The notes: generated by a model not told the origin, from the letters alone. Shown: positions 27,311 through 36,259, numbered from the stretch's first letter. The stretch is DNA of 64,000 nt from Bifidobacterium asteroides (GCF_003202695.1 NZ_QGLL01000001.1:310001-374000); one strand, 5' to 3'. Numbers and translations are program-made.

Positions 27311-27600
27311 GTCTGGTGGCCATCGAAAAATTCTGAGGGCTATAGGGAATGCGAAGGCTGTGGAGCCTGAGCCATCAACCTTTTGATTGGCGATAACCGG
27401 TTTTCAGATCAAGCCGCGCGTCCGGCTTGCCAGGTTCGTGTATCAGTCCTGGCATGCCTGTTCGTGCCAAGCTTGTGGATGAGCGACTGCGTCCGGGCCG
27501 TGCTGCCTTGCGAGGGGATATTCTGCTGTCTTGAATGATGCATCTGCTCGGGCAGGTGCGTGAGGTTGAAAATCATGTCCAGGATGAGGAAAGCCGAGGG

Positions 27601-28752
27601 ATGATGGTCAGGAAACGTGTTGTGGTGCTTTATGGCGGGCGTGCCGACGAACATTCCATATCCTGCGTGTCGGCGGCTGGTGTGCTCAATGCCATCGACA
27701 CCGACCGATATGAGCCCATCCCCATTGGCATCACCAAGGACGGTCGATGGACCGTAGGCGGTCAGGACCCTAAGCATTGGGGTCTGGACGATGCCAGTCT
27801 GCCAACGGTGCAGATAACCGAAGACAGCCGTCCGGTCATTCTCGACATGGCCCGCGGCAGAGAGGGTTTTCTGATCGGCGACCATGCTGATCTGATTTCT
27901 GGCGCCCAACCTTCCAGCGCAGTCGGCTCCCTGGAGCCTTTGGGACATGTTGACGCGGTTTTCCCGGTGCTCCATGGCCCTTACGGTGAGGACGGCACTC
28001 TGCAGGGTCTGCTCGAAATGATGGGTCTGCCCTACGTCGGATGCGGGGTTTTCGCCTCTGCCGCATGCATGGACAAGCACTACACCAAGATCCTGCTCAG
28101 TCAAGCCGGCATACCTGTGGCTCCTGGCATTACCATAGACTCCCGTGAACAGCGGTCCGGCTCCGACCTGCTAGCCACAGTAGAGGAGGCGGGGCTGCAT
28201 TACCCGCTCTTCGTCAAGCCTTCCCGTGCAGGATCCAGTTTTGGCGTGGTCAAGGTAGAAGAGCCCGAAGACGAGACCCTGGCTGCCGCAGTCGACGAGG
28301 CCGCAAGGCACGACTGGCGGGTCCTGATAGAGGAGGGCATCGAAGGACGGGAGATCGAGTGCGCTGTGCTCGCCTCCGGCAAGGACGGAAAGCCCCGCAC
28401 GGCCTGGCCCGGCGAAGTGGTGCTGGACAAGGCTGATCGGGATGAGGCCTTCTATGATTTCGACAGCAAGTATGTAGACTCGTCCGCCTCCCATGTGGAG
28501 GTTCCAGCGGACCTGCCAGAGGAGACTCTTCAGAAGGTTCGCGATATGGCTGCCAAGGCCTTCAGAACCGTGGACGGCGCCGGTCTGAGCCGTGTGGACT
28601 GCTTTGTAACCTCTGAGGGCAGGGTCATCGTCAACGAGATCAACACCATGCCTGGTTTCACGCCTATCTCCATGTATGCCAAGGCCTGGGAGGCCACCGG
28701 GATTACCTACACCGATCTGATTACCGATCTGATTGAGGGCGTATCGGCCTGA
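27601..28752 (+). CDS. ddl: D-alanine--D-alanine ligase
   Basis: ATP-grasp ligase that makes the D-Ala-D-Ala end of the peptidoglycan stem peptide. LYGGRADEHSISCVSA is the N-terminal signature, HGPYGEDGTLQGLLEM and KPSRAGSSFGV are the middle motifs, and VNEINTMPGFTPISMYA the C-terminal one. It is 383 aa from ATG 27601. An in-frame ATG at 27535 adds residues unlike the family. It follows murA, plsC and gpsA, so the block serves the cell envelope. Confidence 0.94.
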   Translation: MMVRKRVVVLYGGRADEHSISCVSAAGVLNAIDTDRYEPIPIGITKDGRWTVGGQDPKHWGLDDASLPTVQITEDSRPVILDMARGREGFLIGDHADLISGAQPSSAVGSLEPLGHVDAVFPVLHGPYGEDGTLQGLLEMMGLPYVGCGVFASAACMDKHYTKILLSQAGIPVAPGITIDSREQRSGSDLLATVEEAGLHYPLFVKPSRAGSSFGVVKVEEPEDETLAAAVDEAARHDWRVLIEEGIEGREIECAVLASGKDGKPRTAWPGEVVLDKADRDEAFYDFDSKYVDSSASHVEVPADLPEETLQKVRDMAAKAFRTVDGAGLSRVDCFVTSEGRVIVNEINTMPGFTPISMYAKAWEATGITYTDLITDLIEGVSA

Positions 28753-28821
28753 CTGTGACAGTGAGTGTTTCCTATAATGGAAGCGTCCGCTGTTGTACTC
28801 GCTGGTAAGGCAAGGTTCCCC

Positions 28822-31350
28822 ATGAACGCTGGTCCCGTTAAGCTGCTGAGTCTGATTGCCGATAAGAGCAAGCGTTTTATCGTCCCAGTGTATCAGCGCC
28901 CATATTCCTGGGATGAGGAACAATGCGAGCAGCTTTGGAACGATGTGCTTGATATTGAGCGTTTAAACAAAAGATCTCATTTCATGGGCTCAGTGGTATG
29001 GATTCAAGAGGGCACCATGGGTGCCGATGGGGTGACACCTGCCCTCATTATCGACGGTCAGCAGAGAATCACAACTGTCAATCTTCTCCTAGCAGCCCTT
29101 GCTGACTATGCACGCAGTCATCAAGATCAGGGCAATGAGCTGCAGTTTTCCTGCGAAAAACTCAAAAGCGAATATTTGATCGATTCCTGCAGGAAAGGCG
29201 AAGGGCATTATCGTTTGTGCCTCTCGCAGGGTGATCGTGACACATACAGGTCTATCATCCATCATTTGGAAGATCCTAAGGCTTCGATTATGGGTGAATC
29301 CCATAGGCTCATCGACAACCTCCATTGGTTCAGTCATCAATTAGAGGACATGAAAGACCCGAACAGTGTGTGGGCCGGGCTCAGGCGCTTGGAGGTGGTA
29401 TCGATCTCCTTGACCCAGGGTCAGGATGATCCACAGGCTATCTTCGAGTCCATGAACTCGACTGGCAAGGAGCTATCGACTGCAGATCTGGTTCGTAATT
29501 ATGTACTCATGAGGCAGCCCTTGGAGATGCAGGGAAAGTTGTATGAAGATCACTGGAGAAGAATCGAAATAGCGCTTGGTGCAGATGCCTATGATGACGT
29601 TTTTGATGACTTTCTCTATGACTGGCTTGCCATTATCAATGCCCCCAGACCAGTGTCTGCACGAGACGTATACCGGTTCTTTAAGGACTATACGACCAAC
29701 AATGGCTACGATAACGATGGCCAAATAATCGGACTTCTTGATCAGATGAGTAAGTTTGCCGGGTATTATTCGCGTATTACTTCGAGCTCGGGGGAAGATC
29801 CTGAAGTAGATCGATTGCTTGGCCGTATTCATGCTCTCAATATGTCCGTCATCAACCCCCTGCTCATGACCCTTTTGGATGATTACCAGGAGGGGGATGA
29901 TCTCTTTAGCCGCAGTGATTTTGTATCCATGCTGAAACTATTGGAGAGTTATCTCTTCCGCCGCATTGCCTGCCAGATATCGAGCAATGGGCTGAACAGG
30001 TTTTCGCTTTCGGTCATTGCACGTCTCAGACAGATAAAGGAAGATGGGTCACCCGGTTATCGGCAGGCTTTCGAGGCAGCCTTGCTGGGCGGTGATGGAA
30101 CAAGCCATCGGATGCCTGATGACAATGAATTTCGTCAGACTCTTCTTTCACGCGACTTCTATCCCTTTTCGCGTTGTTATTACATGTTGACAACACTGGA
30201 AAATGCGCACCATCCTAAGAATCCGATTGACTTTTCCTCAGGGAATCTCACCATTGAGCATATTCTGCCCCAGAATGCGCTCGCTCATGAACAGTGGCGG
30301 CAGATGCTGGGCTCTGATTGCGAAAGAGCCTTTGCTGAGCATGTTAATAAACTCGGAAATTTGACGCTGACCGCTTATAACTCTGAACTCTCAGATGGGC
30401 TTTTTGAAGCGAAACAGCGTCGAATTATCGGCGGGTATCAGGATGAATACCTGTCTATTTCACATGGGTTGGGTGATGCCAAGACTTGGAACGCTGAGTC
30501 CATCGAGGCCAGGACGCGCCTACTGACAGACGAGGCCTTGACAGTCTGGCCTATGCCTAAGATCGATCGAGCGACTATCGACAGGTACCGATCTGATAAG
30601 CAGTCGAAAATTCCGGCAAAGACGGTTTCTTTGCACATGTTGAGTGCCAGTGGACTGCTGAAACCCGGCGATCAACTGGAAAGTCATTCCCGCAAGTATG
30701 AGGCCAGTGCTCTCATAACTGAAGAGATGATGATTAAGGTCTCGGACGGGCGTGAATTTGACAGTCCCTCGTCAGCGGCTTCGCATGTTCTCAAATTGGC
30801 TGGGGCGAGCAGCAGCTCAATCAATGGCTGGACGTTCTGGGGACGTGGAGGCATCAGCCTTGACGATCTTCGTTCTCGTTACCGGGTCTCGCAAGGTGAT
30901 ATGGAGTCTTTGGACCGTTCGAAGTTGCGAGCCATGTTCTGGGATGGATTCGTTGACTTCTGTAAAGCCAGAGATGGCTTCATGACTACATTCGGCTCGT
31001 CCTTTACCGGAGCCGACCATACGGGATACCGGCTGAGTTTTGGATCCCCTGTTTCCGGCTGCAATCTGGCAGGTCTCATCGGCATCAGGGATGAGTACAC
31101 CACTGTTGAATTTCTCTTTCACGATCCTGTGCGATATGCAGACTTCATGGATCACAGGTCTCAGGTCGAGAGCGATCTGTCAGGACAGGAGGGTGATTTG
31201 GACTGGGATGATAAGGATGCAGACAAGAAGTCACGCCACCTGACTTTGACCAGGCATACTGATTACAAACAAGATCAATGGGATGATGTCTATCGTTGGC
31301 TGGCCGGCGCCTTGCTGAATATGAAAAGTGTCGGCAGATACGTCCGCTAG
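28822..31350 (+). CDS. DUF262-DUF1524-RAMA-DUF4268 fusion protein, probable modified-DNA restriction or defence protein
   Basis: 842 aa, intact. Residues 1-220 form a DUF262 (GmrSD N-terminal) domain with FIVPVYQRPYSW (residues 19-30) and the nucleotide-binding motif DGQQR (78-82). About residues 440-560 form a DUF1524 HNH-like nuclease region with EHILPQN (His480, Asn485) and NKLGNLT (509-515). About 606-673 match the RAMA domain (SGLLKPGD ... WTFW) that accompanies modification or restriction enzymes. About 704-835 match DUF4268. GmrSD, SspE and BrxU proteins combine the first two domains to cut modified or phage DNA with NTP hydrolysis. The gene is visibly A+T-richer than its neighbours, suggesting transfer. 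No methylase partner is adjacent. Start: TAAGGCAAGG lies 6 bp before ATG 28822. Confidence 0.82.
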   Translation: MNAGPVKLLSLIADKSKRFIVPVYQRPYSWDEEQCEQLWNDVLDIERLNKRSHFMGSVVWIQEGTMGADGVTPALIIDGQQRITTVNLLLAALADYARSHQDQGNELQFSCEKLKSEYLIDSCRKGEGHYRLCLSQGDRDTYRSIIHHLEDPKASIMGESHRLIDNLHWFSHQLEDMKDPNSVWAGLRRLEVVSISLTQGQDDPQAIFESMNSTGKELSTADLVRNYVLMRQPLEMQGKLYEDHWRRIEIALGADAYDDVFDDFLYDWLAIINAPRPVSARDVYRFFKDYTTNNGYDNDGQIIGLLDQMSKFAGYYSRITSSSGEDPEVDRLLGRIHALNMSVINPLLMTLLDDYQEGDDLFSRSDFVSMLKLLESYLFRRIACQISSNGLNRFSLSVIARLRQIKEDGSPGYRQAFEAALLGGDGTSHRMPDDNEFRQTLLSRDFYPFSRCYYMLTTLENAHHPKNPIDFSSGNLTIEHILPQNALAHEQWRQMLGSDCERAFAEHVNKLGNLTLTAYNSELSDGLFEAKQRRIIGGYQDEYLSISHGLGDAKTWNAESIEARTRLLTDEALTVWPMPKIDRATIDRYRSDKQSKIPAKTVSLHMLSASGLLKPGDQLESHSRKYEASALITEEMMIKVSDGREFDSPSSAASHVLKLAGASSSSINGWTFWGRGGISLDDLRSRYRVSQGDMESLDRSKLRAMFWDGFVDFCKARDGFMTTFGSSFTGADHTGYRLSFGSPVSGCNLAGLIGIRDEYTTVEFLFHDPVRYADFMDHRSQVESDLSGQEGDLDWDDKDADKKSRHLTLTRHTDYKQDQWDDVYRWLAGALLNMKSVGRYVR

Positions 31351-31376
31351 TTATCCGGGACAAAAACCTACAGCAA

Positions 31377-32282
31377 TCAGTTGGCTTGGTCTACACCTTT
31401 CCCCGATTGAAGCTCGGCCTCCTGGACCAGGTAATCCTGGCCGGCAAGAGCGCGGGTGGCGGCATCCTGCATGTCAGCGGCGATGATGCCCTGCTTGGCG
31501 AACATAACCACTTGGCCCTTAATGCCATAAGGGGTGAATCCCTGGAGCTGAACAATGGGCGGGTTGGCTGGCATGGCCATGTCCCTGGTCGCCTGGGACG
31601 CCACCTCTGCAATGGAACGTGAGGACCCGACTATATCGGCATCCCCCCGCAGGGTGAAGGGAACCGTGGTGGCGGCCTCGCCGGCCTCGGTGATTTTCTC
31701 AAGCGCCGTGGTGTTGAGGATGGAATTGGGGATCAGCAGCTGGTTGCCGGTCCTGTCGATGACGATGGTATGGCGCCAAGTCACGTCGCGGACAGTTCCA
31801 GTGGTGCCCTGGATGGTGATGATGTCGCCAGGTTGAACCACCTTGCTTACCATCAGTCCGAAGCCGCCGACGATATTGGCGATCGTATCCTTCAATCCGA
31901 AGGAAAGGGCCAGGCCGCTGACGCCCAGGGCGGCGACCACAGTGGAAGGGTTGATTCCGAATACGGGTTGCAGAACGGTGGCTGCTGCAAATATCCAAAT
32001 CAGGGCGCGGACGATGTTCACGAAGATGGAAACACTGGGCAGGTTGGTCCGTTCCAGGGCGCGCCGCATGGCCGCCGTAACGATCTTGGAGATCAACGCG
32101 GCGCAGACAGCCACGACGATCAGGAGGATGATCTTTCCGAAATTCTGGCGGAACCAGTAGATGACGGCATCGCTGAAGCTGGAGATGGCCTGTTCGGACC
32201 TTCCCATGGGGTCCTTGTTCGGATTGATGCTTGTGCTGGCCAGAGCTGGAATTTCACTGGCAAAATTGACGGTCAGATTCAT
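31377..32282 (-). CDS. mscS: Small-conductance mechanosensitive channel, MscS family
   Basis: Membrane channel that opens under membrane tension to release solutes on osmotic downshock; 301 aa. It has three hydrophobic helices, then the pore helix and beta domain with GLALSFGLKDTIANIVGG and VQPGDIITIQGTTGTV, as in MscS. ATG 32282 overlaps the TGA of the upstream acetyltransferase gene (ATGA), so the two are translationally coupled; the longer frame to 32351 would run into that gene. It ends 26 bp from the convergent RAMA-fusion gene, with no visible terminator. Confidence 0.9.
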   Translation of the reverse strand: MNLTVNFASEIPALASTSINPNKDPMGRSEQAISSFSDAVIYWFRQNFGKIILLIVVAVCAALISKIVTAAMRRALERTNLPSVSIFVNIVRALIWIFAAATVLQPVFGINPSTVVAALGVSGLALSFGLKDTIANIVGGFGLMVSKVVQPGDIITIQGTTGTVRDVTWRHTIVIDRTGNQLLIPNSILNTTALEKITEAGEAATTVPFTLRGDADIVGSSRSIAEVASQATRDMAMPANPPIVQLQGFTPYGIKGQVVMFAKQGIIAADMQDAATRALAGQDYLVQEAELQSGKGVDQAN

Positions 32283-32731
32283 GATGCCTGATCCTCTGAC
32301 TGGTTTCCTGTGCCTCCTGTTAGGGGCTTGTCCATCCACATGTGCGGGCATCCCTCGTCCTGGTCGTGAATGCCCATGTCGCGATACCCCAAGGACTTAT
32401 AGAAGCCCTCCACCCGTTCCTGGGCATGGAGCGTGAGCCGGTCCGCCCCCTGGTTCCGAGCGGTTTCCTCCGCCTTGCCTACCAAATCGGCACCCAGATG
32501 CTGACCTCGGTAGGGCTTCAGAACGGCCAACCGGCCAAGGGTCCATGCCTTGCCCTGGTCGGGAAAGATTCGGCATACTCCGACGGGCTTATCCCCGTCA
32601 TAGGCCACGATATGGAGACTGGCATCGTCGGTCCGGTCGAACTCGTTGTGAAAGCCCTGCTCCTTTACGAATACGGCCCTACGGATGGCCTTGGCGTCCT
32701 CGGAAATGGCCTCGCTCACCTCATATCGCAT
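32279..32731 (-). CDS. GNAT-family N-acetyltransferase
   Basis: 150-aa acetyl-CoA-dependent acetyltransferase related to the ElaA/YjcF type. AIRRAVFVKEQGF is the N-terminal helix region; LGRLAVLKPYRGQHLGADLV is the acetyl-CoA pyrophosphate-binding segment (the RGQHLG loop); GFYKSLGY closes the fold. The substrate is unknown. It is the first gene of a two-gene unit with mscS, joined by an ATGA overlap. The 193-bp gap before the divergent gene at 32925 holds the promoters of both, but no box is convincing. Confidence 0.85.
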   Translation of the reverse strand: MRYEVSEAISEDAKAIRRAVFVKEQGFHNEFDRTDDASLHIVAYDGDKPVGVCRIFPDQGKAWTLGRLAVLKPYRGQHLGADLVGKAEETARNQGADRLTLHAQERVEGFYKSLGYRDMGIHDQDEGCPHMWMDKPLTGGTGNQSEDQAS

Positions 32732-32924
32732 ACTTCCTCCTCACCACGGTTCTCCGCTGCCTCCAATGTACCAAGCCCGATCCTTGGCGGGAGCGGATGT
32801 CCGCAACCGGATGACGAATGTAATGAGGCTATCGGCTGTCTGACCCAGACGGTTACATGGATAGGGAATCTGCAGGCGGCACAAACCCGCGGCAGTGACA
32901 GTGAAGTGATGCGGGAACGATGGG

Positions 32925-33602
32925 ATGGCCATGGACAAGGACTCGAAACCGACAGGTGCGGCTGGCGGAGCCGGTAAAGGGGATCGGCGCTCGCAGAGGA
33001 AGCGGATGCTTGCTGGCGAGCTTTATGACGCTTCGGATCCCGAACTGGACCAGCTGCGAGTCAAGGCCCACGAACTTTGCCGCCTTTTCAACGCGTCTTC
33101 TGAGCAGGAACGGGACCTGCGCAGTCGGCTCTTGGACGAGCTGGTGCTCGAACATGGCCAGGACGTCGACTTTATGGGGCCCATCTACTTCGACTATGGA
33201 TGCTTCACCAAGCTCGGCTCGCGCATCTTCGCCAATTTCAACTTCACTGTTCTGGATACCTGTCCGGTACAGATCGGCGACGATGTGATGATCGGCCCCA
33301 ACGTCACCCTGGCCACGCCTCTGCATCCTCTGCGGTGGCAGGAGCGGAATCTGAGGCGCCATGAGGATGGCTCCCTTTACGACTACGAATTGGGCGCTCC
33401 GATCACCATCGGATCCAACTGCTGGCTGGCATCAAACGTGACTGTGGCCGGGGGAGTGACCATCGGCGATGGGGCGGTCATCGGGGCCGGATCCGTGGTC
33501 ACCCATGACATTGCGCCTGACTCCTTGGCCGTAGGCGTGCCTTGCCGGGCGATTCGGACCATCACCGAGGCTGATCGGATGGATCTGCCAGGGCAGGGCT
33601 GA
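32925..33602 (+). CDS. Maltose/galactoside O-acetyltransferase-like hexapeptide protein
   Basis: 225-aa left-handed beta-helix acetyltransferase of the Maa/LacA/NodL type. The N-terminal MLAGELYDASDPEL is the maltose acetyltransferase domain. Hexapeptide turns include VQIGDDVMIGPNV, ITIGSNCWLASNV and VTIGDGAVIGAGSVV. The histidine of TPLHPL is the expected catalytic residue. About 25 extra N-terminal residues are hydrophilic. Its last 41 bp overlap, tail to tail, the end of the ATPase gene on the other strand. A distant homologue lies at 60858-61517. Confidence 0.87.
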   Translation: MAMDKDSKPTGAAGGAGKGDRRSQRKRMLAGELYDASDPELDQLRVKAHELCRLFNASSEQERDLRSRLLDELVLEHGQDVDFMGPIYFDYGCFTKLGSRIFANFNFTVLDTCPVQIGDDVMIGPNVTLATPLHPLRWQERNLRRHEDGSLYDYELGAPITIGSNCWLASNVTVAGGVTIGDGAVIGAGSVVTHDIAPDSLAVGVPCRAIRTITEADRMDLPGQG

Positions 33603-34374
33603 AGGCCTCCTGCTTTGGAGCAGCATCCATGATGGCCAGCTGCTGGGCTATAGTCTGTGGGTCTCCGCCTGGGCAGACTGCCTGAATGCGCCCGTCCTGG
33701 AGGAAGATGACGCGGTGTGCGCGGGCTGCGACGTTTGGGTCGTGGGTCACCATGAGGATGGTCTGGCCGCTTCGGACGGCCAGATCGAAGAGGTCCATAA
33801 CCTCCCGTGAGCTATGGGTGTCCAAGGCGCCAGTGGGCTCGTCGGCCATGATGATCTCCGGGCTGGCGGCAAGAGAGCGGGCGATGGCCACGCGCTGCTG
33901 CTGGCCTCCGCTCATGTCGGCCGGATAGGTATTGGCGTACCCCTCCAATCCGACGTTCGACAGGGCAGACAGGGCTGCCTGGACGGGGATCCTCCTGCCG
34001 CCGAAGAGGCTGGACAGCATGGTGTTCTGCAGGCAGGTGAAGGCGTTGACCAGGTTGTAGTCCTGGAAGACGAAGCCGATATGGTCGCGCCGGAGTCGGG
34101 TCAGCTCCTTCTCTTTCATCCGCGTCAGGTTCTCTCCAGCGATGGCCACTCTGCCCTGCCTGACCCTGAGCAGCCCCGCGGCGCAATAGAGGAGGGTCGA
34201 TTTGCCAGCGCCTGAAGGACCCATGATGGCCGTCCAGGTCCCCGTCTGACATTCCAGGCTGATTTCGTCCAGCACGCTGGTGCCCTGCTTCGGCCGGGTT
34301 CCGTAGTCGTAGCAGACCTTGTCCAGAATGAGCGGGGTCTGTGCGTACGGATCATTGGTTGTCCCTTGCTGCAT
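33562..34374 (-). CDS. ABC transporter ATP-binding protein, MacB/LolD type, without adjacent permease
   Basis: 270-aa ATPase. Walker A is GPSGAGKST, the Q-loop lies in GFVFQDYNLV, the signature is MSGGQQQR, Walker B is IIMADEPTGALD, and the switch His is in VTHDP. Close relatives power FtsX-like permeases that expel antimicrobial peptides or lipoproteins. Here no permease gene lies on either side: downstream is an overlapping acetyltransferase, upstream a 439-bp gap and a divergent XRE gene. The last 40 residues are an unconserved tail overlapping the next gene, so a lost permease or a truncation is possible. Phased 11-bp repeats upstream suggest response-regulator control. Confidence 0.87.
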   Translation of the reverse strand: MQQGTTNDPYAQTPLILDKVCYDYGTRPKQGTSVLDEISLECQTGTWTAIMGPSGAGKSTLLYCAAGLLRVRQGRVAIAGENLTRMKEKELTRLRRDHIGFVFQDYNLVNAFTCLQNTMLSSLFGGRRIPVQAALSALSNVGLEGYANTYPADMSGGQQQRVAIARSLAASPEIIMADEPTGALDTHSSREVMDLFDLAVRSGQTILMVTHDPNVAARAHRVIFLQDGRIQAVCPGGDPQTIAQQLAIMDAAPKQEAFSPALADPSDQPR

Positions 34375-34455
34375 CCTTGCCTTCCTTTCGGTCGTTGCCT
34401 GCCCTGCCTTGGCTTCAATTCAGCTTGAATGAGGAACCCGGCAAGTGGCTCTTTC

Positions 34456-34486
34456 TCTATAAGACCATGGCGAGAGCACCTGTCAG
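34456..34486 (-). promoter_or_regulatory. Candidate promoter for the orphan ATPase gene
   Basis: On the minus strand, CTGACA (34486-34481) and TATAGA (34461-34456) are separated by 19 bp; shifting the -10 to TTATAG gives 18 bp. The -35 box directly abuts the 11-bp repeat array. The transcript would carry a leader of about 75 nt. Confidence 0.42.
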
Positions 34487-34526
34487 GGTGTTTTCAGGGT
34501 CGAATCGGGGACGATTCAGGGTGGGG
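34483..34526. repeat. Four phased 11-bp direct repeats (TCAGGGT core)
   Basis: Units begin at 34483, 34494, 34505 and 34516. Units 1, 2 and 4 carry exactly TCAGGGT; unit 3 is TCGGGGA. The 11-bp step keeps all copies on one face of the helix, as in PhoB/OmpR-type response-regulator boxes. The array sits just upstream of the candidate ATPase promoter. The remaining part of the 439-bp gap, 34527-34813, shows no gene. Confidence 0.6.
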
Positions 34527-34813
34527 TCCGCAGAATTCGCATTCTCTCACGAAGAGTATGTATTGTGAACGCAGAAGGGGGCATTCCTTGCTGGAGGGGA
34601 GGCGGCTGATGGGCGCTCCGTCACCAGCTTGACGGGGATTCAGCGACCACTTGCTTCCTTGGAACTGCAAGGATGCAACCATCGGTTGACGGCAAATATC
34701 GGTGTCTTTGCCGGGTGCAACCTCAAGCTGGTGGCGGTCGGAGCCCTGTGCGTTTCATCATGGTCTCGTTGCTGGTTGAATCGGCAAACTGCCGATCTGG
34801 AGAAAAGAACATT

Positions 34814-35839
34814 ATGAGTTTCAGAACCAACATGCAGTACCTGCGTTCGCAGCGCAACATGACCCAGGAGCAGCTGGCCATGCTGGTGGGGGTTTCCCGT
34901 CAGGCGGTGTCCAAGTGGGAGTCGGACAAGGCATATCCTGAGATGGACAAGCTCCTGGCCATATGCGACCTGTTCGGCTGCACCCTTGATGACCTGGTCC
35001 TGGGCGACGTTCGGCATCCGGGTTCCGGACAGCGTGCGTCCAAGCCTGACCATCAGGGTGTCGCGCAGACAACTTCGACAACCCATGCGACCATGCCTGT
35101 CCAATCGGCTGTGGAAGACGTGACCGGTTACGCCTCCTTCAGCAATGCCTACAGTCTGCGCATGGCTTCCGGCATCGCCCTTATCATGCTGGGACTGGCT
35201 TTCAGCGGTCTCTTCGCCGACGTCAGCCAACCGACCGATGCACACAATGGTCTGGCTTTCCTCACGCTGATGATGGGTATCGTCCTGGGCCTGGCCTGTC
35301 TCATGCCGGCGGTTTCCGCCAGGAGGGATTTCCGGCGCAGGCATCCCTATGTGGCGGACTTCTATACTGATGAAGAGCGCTCGCGAGTATACCGTCAGTC
35401 TGCCTGGGAGCTGGTCTGCGGCCTGGCTGTCGTGCTCTTGGATATGGGGATCAACTCTGCTGGGTTCCTGGTCTGGGGCTGGCCCGATCAGGTCAGGAGA
35501 TTCGTCTTCTTCCTCCTGCTGGCTCTGGGGGTCTTTCTGCTGGTCCATGCGGGAACAAGCCACAGAATGATGAATCTCCGGGCCTACAACAGACAGACCG
35601 ATTCCGTCGACGACGATCACGGGGATGCCTATCGTTATGAGCACCGGATAAGCAATGCCATCAGCGGAACCATCATGGGCCTTTGCACGCTGGTAGCTCT
35701 GACCATGCTTTTTTCAGGCAATTATGACAACCTCTTCGGTTGGCGCATTCCATTCTGGGCCATCTGGATCATCGGCGGGGTGTTCTGCGGAGTGCTCCAG
35801 TCTCTGATCGGCATCTTCCGCAAGCCTCCTCATGCCTGA
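34814..35839 (+). CDS. XRE-family transcriptional regulator with C-terminal membrane domain
   Basis: 341 aa. Residues 1-65 are a Cro/C1-type helix-turn-helix (LAMLVGVSRQAVSKWE) ending in LDDLVLGD, a common arrangement in Gram-positive regulators. The rest contains about six hydrophobic helices, so it is membrane-bound. ATG 34814 begins the normal HTH N-terminus; the frame continues upstream without family sequence. It is divergent from the orphan ATPase. Similar proteins often sit beside ABC exporters and sense envelope stress. Its ligand is unknown. Confidence 0.85.
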   Translation: MSFRTNMQYLRSQRNMTQEQLAMLVGVSRQAVSKWESDKAYPEMDKLLAICDLFGCTLDDLVLGDVRHPGSGQRASKPDHQGVAQTTSTTHATMPVQSAVEDVTGYASFSNAYSLRMASGIALIMLGLAFSGLFADVSQPTDAHNGLAFLTLMMGIVLGLACLMPAVSARRDFRRRHPYVADFYTDEERSRVYRQSAWELVCGLAVVLLDMGINSAGFLVWGWPDQVRRFVFFLLLALGVFLLVHAGTSHRMMNLRAYNRQTDSVDDDHGDAYRYEHRISNAISGTIMGLCTLVALTMLFSGNYDNLFGWRIPFWAIWIIGGVFCGVLQSLIGIFRKPPHA

Positions 35840-35849
35840 GACCACTGAT

Positions 35850-35878
35850 TTGCCTTCCTCCGAGGGATGTAGTAGTCT
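35850..35878 (+). promoter_or_regulatory. Candidate promoter of rpmB
   Basis: TTGCCT at 35850-35855, a 17-bp spacer and TAGTCT at 35873-35878. The transcript would have a leader of about 80 nt, and AAAGGAAG precedes the rpmB ATG. Confidence 0.4.
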
Positions 35879-35963
35879 TAACAAGTTGTGTGTTCAGCCG
35901 TAGCCTTGCGTCGCGGACAAGAACACCTGGGACGACTTGGAAAACAACGTAAAGGAAGTCATC

Positions 35964-36158
35964 ATGGCAGCTCGTTGCGCGGTGTGCGGCAAGGGCCCGC
36001 AGACCGGTTACAGTGTTTCTCATTCGCATATCCGGAACAAGCGCATCTTCCGCCCCAACCTGCAGTCGGTGCACACCACCGTTGATGGTCAGAATGTGCG
36101 GCTACGCGTCTGCGTCAAGTGCCTCAAGGCCGGCAAGGTGCAGCGCATCGCCGCCTGA
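35964..36158 (+). CDS. rpmB: 50S ribosomal protein L28, zinc-binding form
   Basis: 64-aa ribosomal protein of the large subunit. It carries two CxxC pairs (CAVC near the start, CVKC near the end), so it is the zinc-ribbon form; actinobacteria often keep a cysteine-free copy for zinc shortage elsewhere in the genome. ATG 35964 begins [13 protein letters not shown]; an in-frame ATG at 35937 has a poorer context. It is a single-gene unit with its own terminator before recG. Confidence 0.96.
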   Translation: MAARCAVCGKGPQTGYSVSHSHIRNKRIFRPNLQSVHTTVDGQNVRLRVCVKCLKAGKVQRIAA

Positions 36159-36180
36159 GTGCGGTTCGTCGGTCGTATTG

Positions 36181-36216
36181 GGACCCCCGAGGGCATAAGC
36201 TCCGGGGGTTCTTGTC
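36181..36216 (+). terminator. Terminator after rpmB
   Basis: ACCCCCG pairs with CGGGGGT across a short loop (AGGGCATAAGCTC), followed by TTCTTGT. The hairpin is short but GC-rich, with a weak T-run. Confidence 0.6.
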
Positions 36217-36259
36217 ATCCTGAGGGATCTTGGTAGGCGCTTGCGGGAGGTGATCAGGT

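Noticed and set aside
28822-31350. Reading the fusion protein as a toxin-antitoxin or retron component
   Set aside because: No partner gene, reverse transcriptase or short antitoxin frame is adjacent; the domain set fits GmrSD-like restriction better.
31770-32291. 173-aa plus-strand frame opposite mscS
   Set aside because: Shadow frame; MscS motifs are clear on the minus strand.
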